In this document: positions 50,030 to 57,966 of the stretch, one piece after another
Layout: each line of letters starts with the position of its first letter
How positions within the stretch are numbered: the stretch's first letter is position 1
Assembly (NCBI GenBank): GCA_016788885.1
Contig: JAEURX010000050.1
Location: 1 to 57,966, forward strand
Source: Nitrospira sp.
GTDB taxonomy: Bacteria > Nitrospirota > Nitrospiria > Nitrospirales > Nitrospiraceae
Direction: 5' to 3'
Length of the DNA stretch: 57,966 nucleotides
Program-made: the position numbers and the translations under genes
Notes under the pieces: generated by a model
The model's input: only the letters and a program-made list of their open reading frames with translations
What the model was told of the DNA's origin: nothing
The model's database searches: none

Positions 50030-50704
50030 TCAAACCGGAGTCACCGGCGGAGCGTCCTGCCGCCGGTCCTGGGCAAGCACCTGCTGCACCGGAGAGAAGC
50101 TGCGGCGGTGAATCGCACAAGGACCATGCGTTCGAAGCTGGTGGAGATGTTCCGGCGTCCCGTACCCTTTATGCTCCGCAAAATTATAGTGGGGATACCA
50201 GCGGTGATACTCAACCATCAATCGGTCCCGCGTCACCTTCGCGACAATGGATGCGGCCGCGATCGAACAGGAGAGCCCGTCGCCCTTGATGATGGCACGC
50301 TGAGGAATGGAAAGCCCGGGGAGAACCACGGCGTCGAGCAACAAAAAGTCCGGTCTGACCGGAAGTGCATCCAGCGCCCGACGCATCGCAAGACGGGATG
50401 CCTGGAGAATATTCAGTCGGTCGATCTCCGCCTCCGTTGCAGCACCGATCCCGACGCCGGTCGCCCGATGCACAATCTCGGCAAAGAGTCGGTTGCGTTC
50501 AGATTCTGCGATCTGCTTGGAATCGTTCAACCCAGGCAGGCGACATCGACGCGGCAATAACACAGCGGCTGCGATAACTGGACCGGCGAGAGGCCCACGC
50601 CCCGCTTCATCCAGGCCGGCGATGAAGCGATACCCACGCGACCGAGCCTCCACTTCGAACTCCTCGGTGGGGCCCCCTGTCGTCAGGTTTAGCCTTTCAG
50701 CCAC
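50030..50704 (-). CDS. rnhB: Ribonuclease HII
   Basis: Removes ribonucleotides and RNA primers from DNA. 224 residues with FIAGLDEAGRGPLAGPVIAA (catalytic Asp-Glu), LPGLNDSKQIAESERNRLFA, LLDAVVLPGL (third catalytic Asp) and AAASIVAKVTRDRLMVEYHR. GTG start behind GAGG seven bases upstream. It lies in the classical rpsP-rimM-trmD-rplS-rnhB-yraN string. Confidence 0.95.
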   Translation of the reverse strand: MAERLNLTTGGPTEEFEVEARSRGYRFIAGLDEAGRGPLAGPVIAAAVLLPRRCRLPGLNDSKQIAESERNRLFAEIVHRATGVGIGAATEAEIDRLNILQASRLAMRRALDALPVRPDFLLLDAVVLPGLSIPQRAIIKGDGLSCSIAAASIVAKVTRDRLMVEYHRWYPHYNFAEHKGYGTPEHLHQLRTHGPCAIHRRSFSPVQQVLAQDRRQDAPPVTPV

Positions 50705-50742
50705 ACGTGCGCCTCTGTCCAGCTCGCATGTGGACGGCGGTA

Positions 50743-51153
50743 TTACGCCTTTGCTGCCGTGGCGGCTGCCGCTTCCTGCTTGGCGCCGGCCGGTGCTTTG
50801 GCCTCGACCTTAAACTCGCGGTCTTCCACCTTGGCAAACTTGCCTTTTTTGGTTCGCAGGTAATACAGCTTGGCGCGGCGAACGCGCCCCTGGCGAACCA
50901 CGTCGACCTTAGCGACGTTGGGCGAATGAATGGGGAACGTCCGTTCAACCCCCACGTTATATGACAGTTTTCGCACCGTGAAGGTCTCGCTGTTCAGAGT
51001 CCCTTTTCGTGCGATCACGGTTCCTTCATACACCTGGATTCGTTCTTTCTCACCTTCAACGACCTTCACGTGAACACGAACGGTATCCCCGATCTCGAAC
51101 TTGGGTGCCGTTTTCTTGGTTAAGGATCGCTGGATCCGCTCTAGCCGATTCAT
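50743..51153 (-). CDS. rplS: 50S ribosomal protein L19
   Basis: 136 residues. [60 protein letters not shown] and [18 protein letters not shown] are L19 motifs. The last 20 residues are an Ala/Lys-rich extension ([17 protein letters not shown]) beyond the usual end. Sits at the 30S-50S interface; 16 bp after trmD. Confidence 0.97.
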   Translation of the reverse strand: MNRLERIQRSLTKKTAPKFEIGDTVRVHVKVVEGEKERIQVYEGTVIARKGTLNSETFTVRKLSYNVGVERTFPIHSPNVAKVDVVRQGRVRRAKLYYLRTKKGKFAKVEDREFKVEAKAPAGAKQEAAAATAAKA

Positions 51154-51169
51154 AGTCTCTCTCCTCCTC

Positions 51170-51943
51170 TCAACGAACAGGTACCTGTACCAAACTCTCT
51201 TGCATCACTTCAGTTAATAACCGTCGATCTTCCAATCTCAGCTCACGATCCCGTAACAGGTCCGGTCGCTTGAGATAAGTATTCCGCAACGCTTCCTTCC
51301 GACGCCACAATCGAATCGCCTCATGGTGCCCCGAAACCAACACCTCAGGGACCGCCATCCCGCGCACGTCTGCCGGCCTCGTGTAGTGCGGATATTCCAG
51401 GAGCCCCTCGGTAAAAGACTCTTCGGCCGCCGACGCCGCATCACCGAGCACGCCAGGGACCAAGCGGGCCGCGGCATCAATCATCACCAGCGCCGGCAAC
51501 TCTCCACCGGTCAGCACGTAATCGCCGACGGAAATCTCCTCGGGATGCAGCGCCAGTCGGACACGCTCATCCATCCCCTCATAGTGCCCGCACACAAACA
51601 CCACAACACGTTCGTCCTGCGCCAAAGACTGCGCGAGTTCCTGCGTAAACGGACGCCCCTGTGGAGACGGCACGATCACGCGCAATGTCGTTCCCGGATG
51701 AGCAGTCTGATACCGGGTTCGCAGTGAATCGATCGCCCGCAGCACCGGTTCAGCTTTCATGACCATCCCCGCTCCGCCACCGTACGGCAGATCGTCGGCC
51801 GTCTTATGCCGGTCAAAGGTATGGTCACGCAAATTCTCGACAGCAACCTCCAACAAGCCCTTTTCCTGGGCCCGTTTGAGGATACTGTGGCCGATGACGG
51901 GAGCCACCATGTCCGGAAACAATGTCACCACGGCACAGCGCAT
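51170..51943 (-). CDS. trmD: tRNA (guanine-N1)-methyltransferase
   Basis: SPOUT-class enzyme making m1G37. About 257 residues: [47 protein letters not shown] at the end, and the knot region [16 protein letters not shown] with [23 protein letters not shown] 51943 is preferred: it follows a GGAG nine bases upstream and lies just after the rimM stop; an ATG five codons earlier would overlap rimM. Confidence 0.96.
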   Translation of the reverse strand: MRCAVVTLFPDMVAPVIGHSILKRAQEKGLLEVAVENLRDHTFDRHKTADDLPYGGGAGMVMKAEPVLRAIDSLRTRYQTAHPGTTLRVIVPSPQGRPFTQELAQSLAQDERVVVFVCGHYEGMDERVRLALHPEEISVGDYVLTGGELPALVMIDAAARLVPGVLGDAASAAEESFTEGLLEYPHYTRPADVRGMAVPEVLVSGHHEAIRLWRRKEALRNTYLKRPDLLRDRELRLEDRRLLTEVMQESLVQVPVR

Positions 51944-51944
51944 C

Positions 51945-52472
51945 TTAGAGATCTCCAAATCCCTCAGGCAACCGCACCGTCATCACACGCCCTGCCACAT
52001 CGACTGCAACCACGATCTGTTTTGCCGCAGGAATCAACAGCTCTTTGCCGTCCTGCCGGACCAAGAACGCCTGGTTGTCAGAGATGGCGAGCACTTCCTC
52101 CAGCGTCCCCAACACTGTCCCGGACTCATCCTGCACGACCATCCCGATCAAATCACACTGATAGTACTGATCGGCCGGCAACGCCGGCGAGTCACCGCGC
52201 GGAACCTGCACCAGCCCGCCGCGAAACTCGGCGACCTGCTCGGGGGTCGCAAAGGCCTCGAACCCGACGATGAGCGTCGGCCCGCCGGACCGCACATGAG
52301 TGACACGGGTGACGAGACTCTTGCCATTCGACGCGACAAGGGTCACCTCTCCCAGGTGATCGAACCGACCCGGCACGTCGCTGAGCGATCGCACCCGAGC
52401 TTCGCCTCGTACGCCGAAAGACCGCTCAATCCGGCCGATGGTCACAAGCTCTGCCTGATCGAGCGTCGCCAT
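51945..52472 (-). CDS. rimM: 16S rRNA processing protein RimM
   Basis: Ribosome maturation factor for the 30S head. 175 residues: LVTIGRIERSFGVRGEARVR in the RimM N-terminal barrel, then DQYYQCDLIGMVVQDESGTV and LLIPAAKQIVVAVDVAGRVM in the PRC barrel, ending PEGFGDL. Directly after rpsP (9-bp gap); the KH-domain gene often found between the two is missing here. Confidence 0.95.
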   Translation of the reverse strand: MATLDQAELVTIGRIERSFGVRGEARVRSLSDVPGRFDHLGEVTLVASNGKSLVTRVTHVRSGGPTLIVGFEAFATPEQVAEFRGGLVQVPRGDSPALPADQYYQCDLIGMVVQDESGTVLGTLEEVLAISDNQAFLVRQDGKELLIPAAKQIVVAVDVAGRVMTVRLPEGFGDL

Positions 52473-52481
52473 GGGCCCCGA

Positions 52482-52790
52482 CTACTTCTTGCGCGCTTCG
52501 CCTTGTGCCGGCTTGGCTGCCTTGGCGCTCTTCTCGGTCTCGAACTCTTTCCACACACCGTGCCGCTTGAGCAACGTCCGCACCGTGGTGGTGGGCTGCG
52601 CGCCGTGCCGCAACCACGACAGCACTCGCTCCGACTTCAAGTCCGGCACCGCCGGGTTCTTGAGCGGATCAAAAATGCCGAGAATTTCCAAGAACCGGCC
52701 ATCGCGAGGCTTCCGCGAATCCGCCGCGATAACCCGATACATCGGGCGCTTGTGCCGCCCCGTCCGCGCCAATCGTAAATGAACTGCCAC
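52482..52790 (-). CDS. rpsP: 30S ribosomal protein S16
   Basis: 102 residues starting MAVHLRLARTGRHKRPMYRV, then IAADSRKPRDGRFLEILGIF and LSWLRHGAQPTTTVRTLL. GTG start with an ideal AGGAGG five bases upstream. Short Lys/Ala tail at the C-terminus. First gene of the ribosomal-maturation string, 103 bp after ffh. Confidence 0.97.
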   Translation of the reverse strand: MAVHLRLARTGRHKRPMYRVIAADSRKPRDGRFLEILGIFDPLKNPAVPDLKSERVLSWLRHGAQPTTTVRTLLKRHGVWKEFETEKSAKAAKPAQGEARKK

Positions 52791-52892
52791 TCGAACCTCC
52801 TCAGAATAATGAGCGCTCAGCCTTCGGCTATCTCCGCTCGGTTAGGACTCTCTTCGTCATTCGCACGTCATCAATGCCCGACACTCACCCGA

Positions 52893-54242
52893 CTACATGC
52901 CTCGAAGCATTTGGGCCAACTGCCGCCGGCCGCCGGCACCGCCCGACATGACCTTGGCAATCTTTCTCGCCTGCAAAAACTGCTTGATCAAACGGTTGAC
53001 CTCCTGCACGCTCGTACCGCTTCCGCGTGCAATGCGCTTCTTCCGGCTGCCGTTGATCAGCGTATGGTCTCGTCGTTCCCGCGCAGTCATGGAATCAATC
53101 ATGGCCGCGACCCGCTTCATTTCTTTTTCAGGCAAACCGCTGTTTGCGAGATCCTTTAGTTTCTGGCCACCGGGGAGCATGCCCAGGATCTGCTCGAACG
53201 AGCCCAACCGATTCATCTGCCCGAGTTGCGACCGGAAGTCTTCCAACGTGAACGTGCTGCTGATCAATTTCTTCTGCGCAGCTTCGGCTTCTTCCCGAGA
53301 AAACGTTTCCTGGGCCTTCTCGATCAACGAGAGGACATCGCCCATGCCCAGAATTCGGGACGCCATCCGATCAGGATGAAACGGCTCGAGCGCATCAAGC
53401 TTTTCCCCCATGCCGAGGAACTTGATCGGCTGTCCCGTCACGGCCCGAATCGAAAGGACGGCTCCCCCTCTGGCATCACCTTCGACCTTGGTCAGAATGA
53501 CGCCCGTGAGGCCGACCTGCTGATTGAACTGGCCCGCCATATTCACGGCATCCTGGCCGGTCATCGCATCGGCAACCAGCAGGACTTCGTGGGGATTGAC
53601 GGCCTGCTTGACGGCCACAAGTTCGGCCATCAGTTCATCGTCGACATGCAAGCGACCACCGGTATCGAGCACGACGAGGTCATAGCCCTGCTCCTGGGCA
53701 CGCTCAACTCCGCGCTGACAAATCCTCACCACGTCGGCGCGCGAGGCATCAACCTGATCGAAGCGGTGGACATCAATACCGAGATCACGCCCCAGACTCG
53801 CCAACTGGTCTCCCGCGGCCGGGCGACGCGGGTCGGCCGCCACGAGCAACACACGCTTGCCTTGACTCTTGAATAACCGTGCGAGCTTTCCGGAAGTGGT
53901 CGTTTTTCCGGCGCCCTGCAGTCCCACCATCATCAAAATGGTGGGCGGCGTGGAGGCGAGACTGATTCCTGCACGCTCTCCCCCCATCATCCCGCGAAGC
54001 TCGTCCCAGACGACCTTGACGACTTGATGGCCGGGGGTCAGGCTCTTCAGGACTTCCTGCCCAACCGCCTTTTCTCGAACGCGATCCAGGAACTCCTTGA
54101 CGACTTTGAAGTTCACGTCGGCCTCGAGCAAGGCGAGGCGGACTTCCTTCAGCGCCTCGGCAATGTTGTCCTCTGTGAGGACACCTTGCCCTCGAAGCTT
54201 CTTGAGAATCCGTTCAAACTTTTCGCTTAACGCGTCAAGCAC
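52893..54242 (-). CDS. ffh: Signal recognition particle protein
   Basis: SRP54 GTPase that binds signal sequences and targets ribosomes to the membrane. 449 residues: N domain (SEKFERILKKLRGQGVLTE), G domain with GLQGAGKTTTSGKLARLFKS, LVAADPRRPAAGDQL, VLDTGGRLHVDDELMAEL and ILTKVEGDARGGAVLSI, and a Met-rich M domain (about 300-449; RIARGSGTSVQEVNRLIKQF). GTG start at 54242. Confidence 0.97.
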   Translation of the reverse strand: MLDALSEKFERILKKLRGQGVLTEDNIAEALKEVRLALLEADVNFKVVKEFLDRVREKAVGQEVLKSLTPGHQVVKVVWDELRGMMGGERAGISLASTPPTILMMVGLQGAGKTTTSGKLARLFKSQGKRVLLVAADPRRPAAGDQLASLGRDLGIDVHRFDQVDASRADVVRICQRGVERAQEQGYDLVVLDTGGRLHVDDELMAELVAVKQAVNPHEVLLVADAMTGQDAVNMAGQFNQQVGLTGVILTKVEGDARGGAVLSIRAVTGQPIKFLGMGEKLDALEPFHPDRMASRILGMGDVLSLIEKAQETFSREEAEAAQKKLISSTFTLEDFRSQLGQMNRLGSFEQILGMLPGGQKLKDLANSGLPEKEMKRVAAMIDSMTARERRDHTLINGSRKKRIARGSGTSVQEVNRLIKQFLQARKIAKVMSGGAGGRRQLAQMLRGM

Positions 54243-54330
54243 AGTGCACCAAAGAAAAAGGCCATCGAAGCCGGGGTCGAGCCAGAGCTCCGATCGCCTC
54301 GAAAAACATCAAAAAAATAGCATCGGGCAG

Positions 54331-54358
54331 TCTATAGAAGGGGGAAAGGTGAAGTCAA
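54331..54358 (-). promoter_or_regulatory. Sigma-70-type promoter of ffh
   Basis: Minus-strand TTGACT (54358-54353), 16-bp spacer, TATAGA (54336-54331), start near 54324, leader of about 80 nt. The 12 bases from the -35 box on (TTGACTTCACCT) are identical to the galU promoter. The gap 54243-54652 (410 bp) holds this promoter, the divergent DUF4321 promoter and no recognisable RNA or gene. Confidence 0.65.
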
Positions 54359-54571
54359 GACATTCAAGCGTCCGAGAGAGCGTCCTCCAAGCCACGCTAC
54401 CGTGCCTCCGCCAGTCCCGTCTCGGCGCCGGCCATTCTGTCGCACAGTACAATTTTTACCTCATTCACCTCTTTACCCTGAACAGCCGGGGAAAGGCTCA
54501 AAACCAGTACTGCAAAGACCTCGAGACCGTCCTCCCAGCAGTCCAGAGCCTAGCGCCTGGCATGCATTTTG

Positions 54572-54600
54572 TTGACATCAATTTACGCTTCCGATATGGT
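54572..54600 (+). promoter_or_regulatory. Sigma-70-type promoter of the DUF4321 gene
   Basis: TTGACA (54572-54577), 17-bp spacer, TATGGT (54595-54600). Predicted start near 54607, leader about 46 nt, with a GGGGGGAG ribosome site before the ATG at 54653. Confidence 0.65.
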
Positions 54601-54652
54601 GCCTCAGGTCGGCACATACAGCCGACAGTGGGTGAATGGGGGGAGAGCTGGG

Positions 54653-54913
54653 ATGAGAAAATCGATCGGCGTGCTGCTGATCTTTATCCTGATCGGCGGA
54701 ATGCTGGGCGGGATTTTCGGTGAAATTCTGCGCGTGATGGCCCCGAACGGCGCGATTCAAAATATCTTCGCCAGTAATTTTTCCCCCGGCATCAACCCAC
54801 CGCTGACTATCGATCTGGTACTACTCAAGCTCACGTTCGGCTTCAGCATCAAGGTTAGCCTCCTCAGCGTCCTTGGCATGTTCCTGGGAGCCTACCTCTA
54901 TAAACAGATGTGA
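54653..54913 (+). CDS. DUF4321 small membrane protein
   Basis: 86 residues with two hydrophobic helices (about 4-26, IGVLLIFILIGGMLGGIFGE, and about 60-83, SVLLSVLGMF region near the C-terminus), matching the DUF4321 layout. The middle has IFASNFSPGINPPLTIDLVL. Function unknown. The longer open frame from 54569 covers the promoter and is not used. Confidence 0.8.
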   Translation: MRKSIGVLLIFILIGGMLGGIFGEILRVMAPNGAIQNIFASNFSPGINPPLTIDLVLLKLTFGFSIKVSLLSVLGMFLGAYLYKQM

Positions 54914-54932
54914 GAGGATGGCCGCCTCTCAC
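54910..54932. terminator. Bidirectional hairpin between DUF4321 and uvrB
   Basis: GTGAGAGG (54910-54917) and CCTCTCAC (54925-54932) form a perfect 8-bp stem with a 7-nt loop, spanning the DUF4321 stop codon and lying between two convergent genes. No long T run follows, so termination strength is uncertain. Confidence 0.5.
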
Positions 54933-54953
54933 CTTGTCCCCCGTGGCCACGTC

Positions 54954-56951
54954 CTATTGCGCCACCTCCAACACTTTCAGTTTCAGCGATCTGATTCGGT
55001 TTCGTAACTCCGCCGCCCGCTCGAACTCCAACTTCTTCGCCGCCGCCTTCATCTCGACCTCGAGGCGACGAATCACCTGCTCCGTATTCCCCGTGATCGC
55101 ATACTCCGTGGGAGATTCCGCCGCCAATTCAAGCTGCGCATGGTTTGCCCCTCCCACCGCATAATCCAGCGCAGGAATCTGCTTCTTGACGCTCTCCGGC
55201 GTAATGCCGTTGGCAGTATTGTACGCTTCTTGAATATGCCGTCGCCGGGCCGTCTCATCAATGGCGCGCCGCATCGATTCAGTCACCGTGTCCCCGTAAA
55301 AGATCACCCGCCCGTCGACATGACGGGCCGCGCGTCCGGCCGTTTGAATCAAGGAGCGATGCGAACGGAGATAGCCTTCCTTATCGGCATCCAGAATAGC
55401 CACGAGCCCGACCTCCGGGAGATCCAGGCCCTCCCGCAGCAAGTTGATCCCGACCAGCACGTCAAAGACGCCGCGGCGAAGGTCGCGAATAATCTCCGCC
55501 CGTTCCAACGTTTTGATGTCCGCATGCAGATAACGCACTTTCACACCGAGGTCGTGGTAATACTCCGTGAGATCCTCCGCCATCCGCTTCGTCAGCGTCG
55601 TCACCAGTACACGGTTGCCCCTCGCCGTCTCCGCCCGCACTTCGGCCAGCAGATTGTCCACCTGCCCCTTCGCGGGCCGCACATCGATGAGCGGATCCAT
55701 CAAGCCGGTCGGGCGAATAATCTGTTCGATGACCTCGCCTTTGGCATGGTCCAGTTCATAGGAGCCCGGCGTCGCCGACACATAGATCACCGGCTTCACC
55801 ATTCGCTCAAACTCGACGAACTTCAGTGGGCGATTATCAACGGCCGATGGCAGACGAAAGCCGTAATCCACCAGCGTGCGCTTTCGCGAAAAGTCCCCCT
55901 CGTACATGCCGCCGATCTGCGGCACTGTCGCGTGCGACTCATCGATGATTAAGAGAAAATCTTTGGGAAAATAGTCAATCAGCGTCGGCGGAGGCTCACC
56001 CGGCGCGCGCCCGCTCAAGTGGCGCGAATAGTTTTCGATTCCGTGGCAATACCCCATGGCACGAATCATCTCGAGGTCGAACTTGGTCCGCTGCTCGATC
56101 CGCTGGGCCTCCAGTAACTGACCGTTCTTCTTCAACGCCGCCACCCGCGCGTCCAACTCCTCCTCAATGCCCGTAATGGCTCGCTCATACCGATCGGGCG
56201 CAATGAGATAGTGGGTATTCGGATAGATCGCAATCTTCGGCAACTTGCCCAACGACTTGCCGGTCAATGGATCGATCTCATGGATCGCATCGACGACGTC
56301 GCCGAAGAGTTCGATACGCACCGACTTGGCTTCCGAGGAGGCCGGGAAAATCTCGATGACATCGCCGCGCGCGCGAAAGGTCCCGCGGTGGAAATCGACA
56401 TCGTTCCGCGCATACTGAATCTCCACCAGCTTGGCGAGAATCTTTTCACGCCGCGTCTCCATGCCTTCCTCAAGGTAGACCAGCATGTCATGGTAGACCT
56501 CCGGCGATCCGAGGCCATAGATGCAGGACACCGACGACACGATCAAGACGTCGTTCCGCTGCAACAGCGACGTCGTCGCCGCGTGGCGCATTTGATCGAT
56601 CGCGTCGTTGATCGACGCATCTTTCGCAATGTAGGTGTCGCTCTGTGGGATATAGGCTTCCGGCTGGTAGTAATCGTAATAACTGATGAAGTACTCGACG
56701 GCGTTGTGCGGAAAGAACTGCTTGAACTCTTGGTAGAGCTGCCCTGCCAACGTCTTATTGTGCACCAGCACCAGTGTGGGCTTCTGGAGGCGCTCGATGA
56801 CGTTGGCCATCGTGAACGTCTTACCGGAACCGGTGACGCCAAGCAGCGCCTGGTGCGGCTTTCCTGCCAGCACCCCGGCGGTCAACTTCTCAATGGCCTG
56901 TCCTTGGTCACCGCAAGGTTTGAAGGGGGCCTCAAGCTTGAACGAAGGCAT
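54954..56951 (-). CDS. uvrB: Excinuclease ABC subunit B
   Basis: DNA-damage helicase-like subunit of nucleotide excision repair. 665 residues: Walker [21 protein letters not shown], the beta-hairpin region [74 protein letters not shown] and [20 protein letters not shown]. The C-terminal UVR domain (about 625-660) is present. ATG at 56951. No clear LexA box was found upstream. Confidence 0.97.
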   Translation of the reverse strand: MPSFKLEAPFKPCGDQGQAIEKLTAGVLAGKPHQALLGVTGSGKTFTMANVIERLQKPTLVLVHNKTLAGQLYQEFKQFFPHNAVEYFISYYDYYQPEAYIPQSDTYIAKDASINDAIDQMRHAATTSLLQRNDVLIVSSVSCIYGLGSPEVYHDMLVYLEEGMETRREKILAKLVEIQYARNDVDFHRGTFRARGDVIEIFPASSEAKSVRIELFGDVVDAIHEIDPLTGKSLGKLPKIAIYPNTHYLIAPDRYERAITGIEEELDARVAALKKNGQLLEAQRIEQRTKFDLEMIRAMGYCHGIENYSRHLSGRAPGEPPPTLIDYFPKDFLLIIDESHATVPQIGGMYEGDFSRKRTLVDYGFRLPSAVDNRPLKFVEFERMVKPVIYVSATPGSYELDHAKGEVIEQIIRPTGLMDPLIDVRPAKGQVDNLLAEVRAETARGNRVLVTTLTKRMAEDLTEYYHDLGVKVRYLHADIKTLERAEIIRDLRRGVFDVLVGINLLREGLDLPEVGLVAILDADKEGYLRSHRSLIQTAGRAARHVDGRVIFYGDTVTESMRRAIDETARRRHIQEAYNTANGITPESVKKQIPALDYAVGGANHAQLELAAESPTEYAITGNTEQVIRRLEVEMKAAAKKLEFERAAELRNRIRSLKLKVLEVAQ

Positions 56952-57065
56952 GATGACGGCATCTTACCATGTTCGAGAGGCCATACGCGCATGCGAACGG
57001 CTGGCGGCTATAGGCTGGCGTCCACGTGGAATCGAAACCTCGCCACCGGGAACGTGGGACGGAGG

Positions 57066-57722
57066 TTAGAGTGGGATGCGGGTCCGCCGGTCGATCACCA
57101 GTTGTTTCGGAAGGCCCATGGTTCGCGTGAGCACGATACACAGAATGGCGCCCAGGCTATCCACGAGGAGAAGTTGCCATCGGGCCTGCTCCATCCAGGC
57201 CTCATACGTCATGTCTTCAAGAGGTATTCCGCGCTGAACGCGCATCTCGAAATCGCCGACAGCCTTTTCAATGGTCAGGAACAGCGCGCGACCGCTTCCA
57301 CCCCGCACATACAATCGCACCTGCTCCTGCTTCTCCGTCCCGACCACTGCGATCAGCGCCTGTTTGCTCTCAATGAACTCTTTGAGGCGAGCAAACAGCA
57401 CCCCTCGTCCGGCCTCCAAACCAGGGAGATCGGCAGTGAGCGCCGTCAAGGTCGCCATGCCGATATCCAGCCGGCTTTCGGCCTGATTGATCGGTTCGAG
57501 AAACGATGGCTGTTCCGTGAGGAGATATCCGCGAAAGTTCGTTTCCACATCCATGACCAACCGTTGGAGCCGCAAGACCTCCATGAGAATGGTCGAACGA
57601 AGAAGTTGCCGCTCCTGCTGAATGCGCCATTGCTCAAACAACCATAGATGTCCGAGAAACGAGAAGGCCAGCGCGACTGTTGCAACGAGAAGGAATCCGA
57701 TATACCGACCACGTATACCCAT
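57066..57722 (-). CDS. Orphan CHASE3-domain membrane protein
   Basis: About 218 residues. An N-terminal membrane helix (YIGFLLVATVALAFSFLGHL), a periplasmic CHASE3-type helical sensor (about 35-185; VMDVETNFRGYLLTEQPSFL is the CHASE3 signature), and a second membrane helix (QLLLVDSLGAILCIVLTRTM), after which the protein stops within 20 residues. CHASE3 domains normally feed a kinase or cyclase domain; none follows here, so it is either a truncated sensor or a stand-alone partner. Start at ATG 57722 (the frame opens at 57770). Confidence 0.78.
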   Translation of the reverse strand: MGIRGRYIGFLLVATVALAFSFLGHLWLFEQWRIQQERQLLRSTILMEVLRLQRLVMDVETNFRGYLLTEQPSFLEPINQAESRLDIGMATLTALTADLPGLEAGRGVLFARLKEFIESKQALIAVVGTEKQEQVRLYVRGGSGRALFLTIEKAVGDFEMRVQRGIPLEDMTYEAWMEQARWQLLLVDSLGAILCIVLTRTMGLPKQLVIDRRTRIPL

Positions 57723-57776
57723 GAATCCGTGCGAGGCTTTCCAATCCTGCTGATGACCGTCAGGGAACACTCAGGC

Positions 57777-57818
57777 GAAGGGTCGGGAGGAACACCGTAT
57801 GCCCCTCCCGACCGCTTC
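57777..57818. terminator. Long GC-rich hairpin between the CHASE3 gene and the right-edge gene
   Basis: GGTCGGGAGG (57781-57790) and CCTCCCGACC (57804-57813) pair perfectly over 10 bp with a 13-nt loop. GAAG (57777-57780) and CTTC (57815-57818) extend the stem past a one-base bulge. It is just downstream of the right-edge gene's stop codon. No T run, so it may be a factor-dependent terminator or an mRNA-stabilising structure. Confidence 0.5.
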
Positions 57819-57832
57819 AGTTCAGATGAGTC

Positions 57833-57966
57833 TTACAGCCAGTTCACGCGCTCGGCCGGCCGAATGTAGATCGGCTCTTCGACCTGGATCCGCGCCACTT
57901 CCTTGCCCGACTTGTTGAAGCCCAACACGGTATCGTTGTACATGTCGAACCGCTTCCCGTGAATTT
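57833..57966 (-). CDS. Unidentified protein, C-terminal end only
   Basis: The reverse strand reads an open frame entering from the right edge, containing FDMYNDTVLGFNKSGKEVAR, IQVEEPIYIRP and the last residues AERVNWL before a TAA at 57835-57833. I do not recognise the family. Strong codon structure and the downstream hairpin suggest a real gene. Confidence 0.7.
   Translation of the reverse strand, partial: IHGKRFDMYNDTVLGFNKSGKEVARIQVEEPIYIRPAERVNWL

Noticed and set aside
54361..54570. Possible SRP RNA (4.5S) gene next to ffh
   Set aside because: The conserved SRP RNA loop sequence is not present on either strand.
56952..57065. LexA/SOS box ahead of uvrB
   Set aside because: Only a partial match (GAAC with imperfect second half); not convincing.

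Overview
The window is GC-rich DNA from a Gram-negative bacterium that has lipid A. It also carries a proteasome cassette of the actinobacterial type (Mpa, Dop, PrcB, PrcA, PafA). That pairing, with the BamA-Skp-FabZ-LpxA-LpxI-LpxB-MsbA-WaaA-LpxK block, a waaF-gmhB fusion and DUF2062 and DUF4321 proteins, points to the phylum Nitrospirota, probably Nitrospira or a close relative. This is an inference from gene content. No rRNA or tRNA is present to confirm it, and no CRISPR array, insertion sequence or prophage was seen.

Layout. (1) 1-22784, minus strand: one long outer-membrane and LPS block. In transcription order it holds bamA, two skp/ompH paralogues, fabZ, lpxA, lpxI, a Gfo/Idh/MocA oxidoreductase, lpxB, msbA, a DUF374 acyltransferase broken by a frameshift, waaA, lpxK, a waaF-gmhB fusion, waaC, a GT4 transferase, an LtaS-like phosphoglycerol transferase, two WaaE-like GT2 transferases, another GT4, a third GT9 heptosyltransferase and a GT2 cut by the window edge. 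Stop/start overlaps or short gaps join most of these, and a strong promoter lies ahead of bamA. (2) 23096-35515, plus strand: galU (probably leaderless), lon, thiL, a DUF2062 membrane protein, an HD-domain phosphohydrolase, then a three-gene signalling cassette (multi-PAS histidine kinase, Rcp1-like response regulator, hybrid kinase). (3) 35560-44812, minus strand: thiS-thiG-thiE with its own promoter, then mpa-dop-prcB-prcA-pafA behind another strong promoter, with an M23 peptidase directly after pafA. No Pup or UBact gene could be found in or beside the cassette. (4) 44942-54242: a short plus-strand Pol X N-terminal-like protein faces a minus-strand housekeeping run of ffh, rpsP, rimM, trmD, rplS, rnhB, yraN, ftsE, ftsX, envC and ctpA. 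(5) 54653-57966: a small DUF4321 membrane protein converges on uvrB, followed by an orphan CHASE3 membrane protein and the end of an unidentified gene.

How the genes work together. Region 1 makes lipid A (lpxA, lpxI, lpxB, lpxK), adds Kdo and heptose (waaA, waaC, waaF with the GmhB phosphatase), flips the product (msbA) and supplies outer-membrane protein assembly (bamA, skp). lpxC, lpxD and the Kdo-lipid A secondary acyltransferases are not in the window. galU adds UDP-glucose. Regions 2 and 3 hold two ATP-dependent proteolysis systems (Lon and the tagged-protein proteasome) and most of a thiamin pathway (thiS, thiG, thiE, thiL). The FtsEX-EnvC-CtpA set in region 4 controls septal peptidoglycan hydrolysis.

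Main points for a second look: the A9 frameshift in the acyltransferase, the proteasome cassette without a visible tagging protein, the GnnA-like position of the MocA oxidoreductase inside the lpx operon, the probable leaderless galU mRNA, the masked ThiS C-terminus and the WaaF-GmhB fusion.
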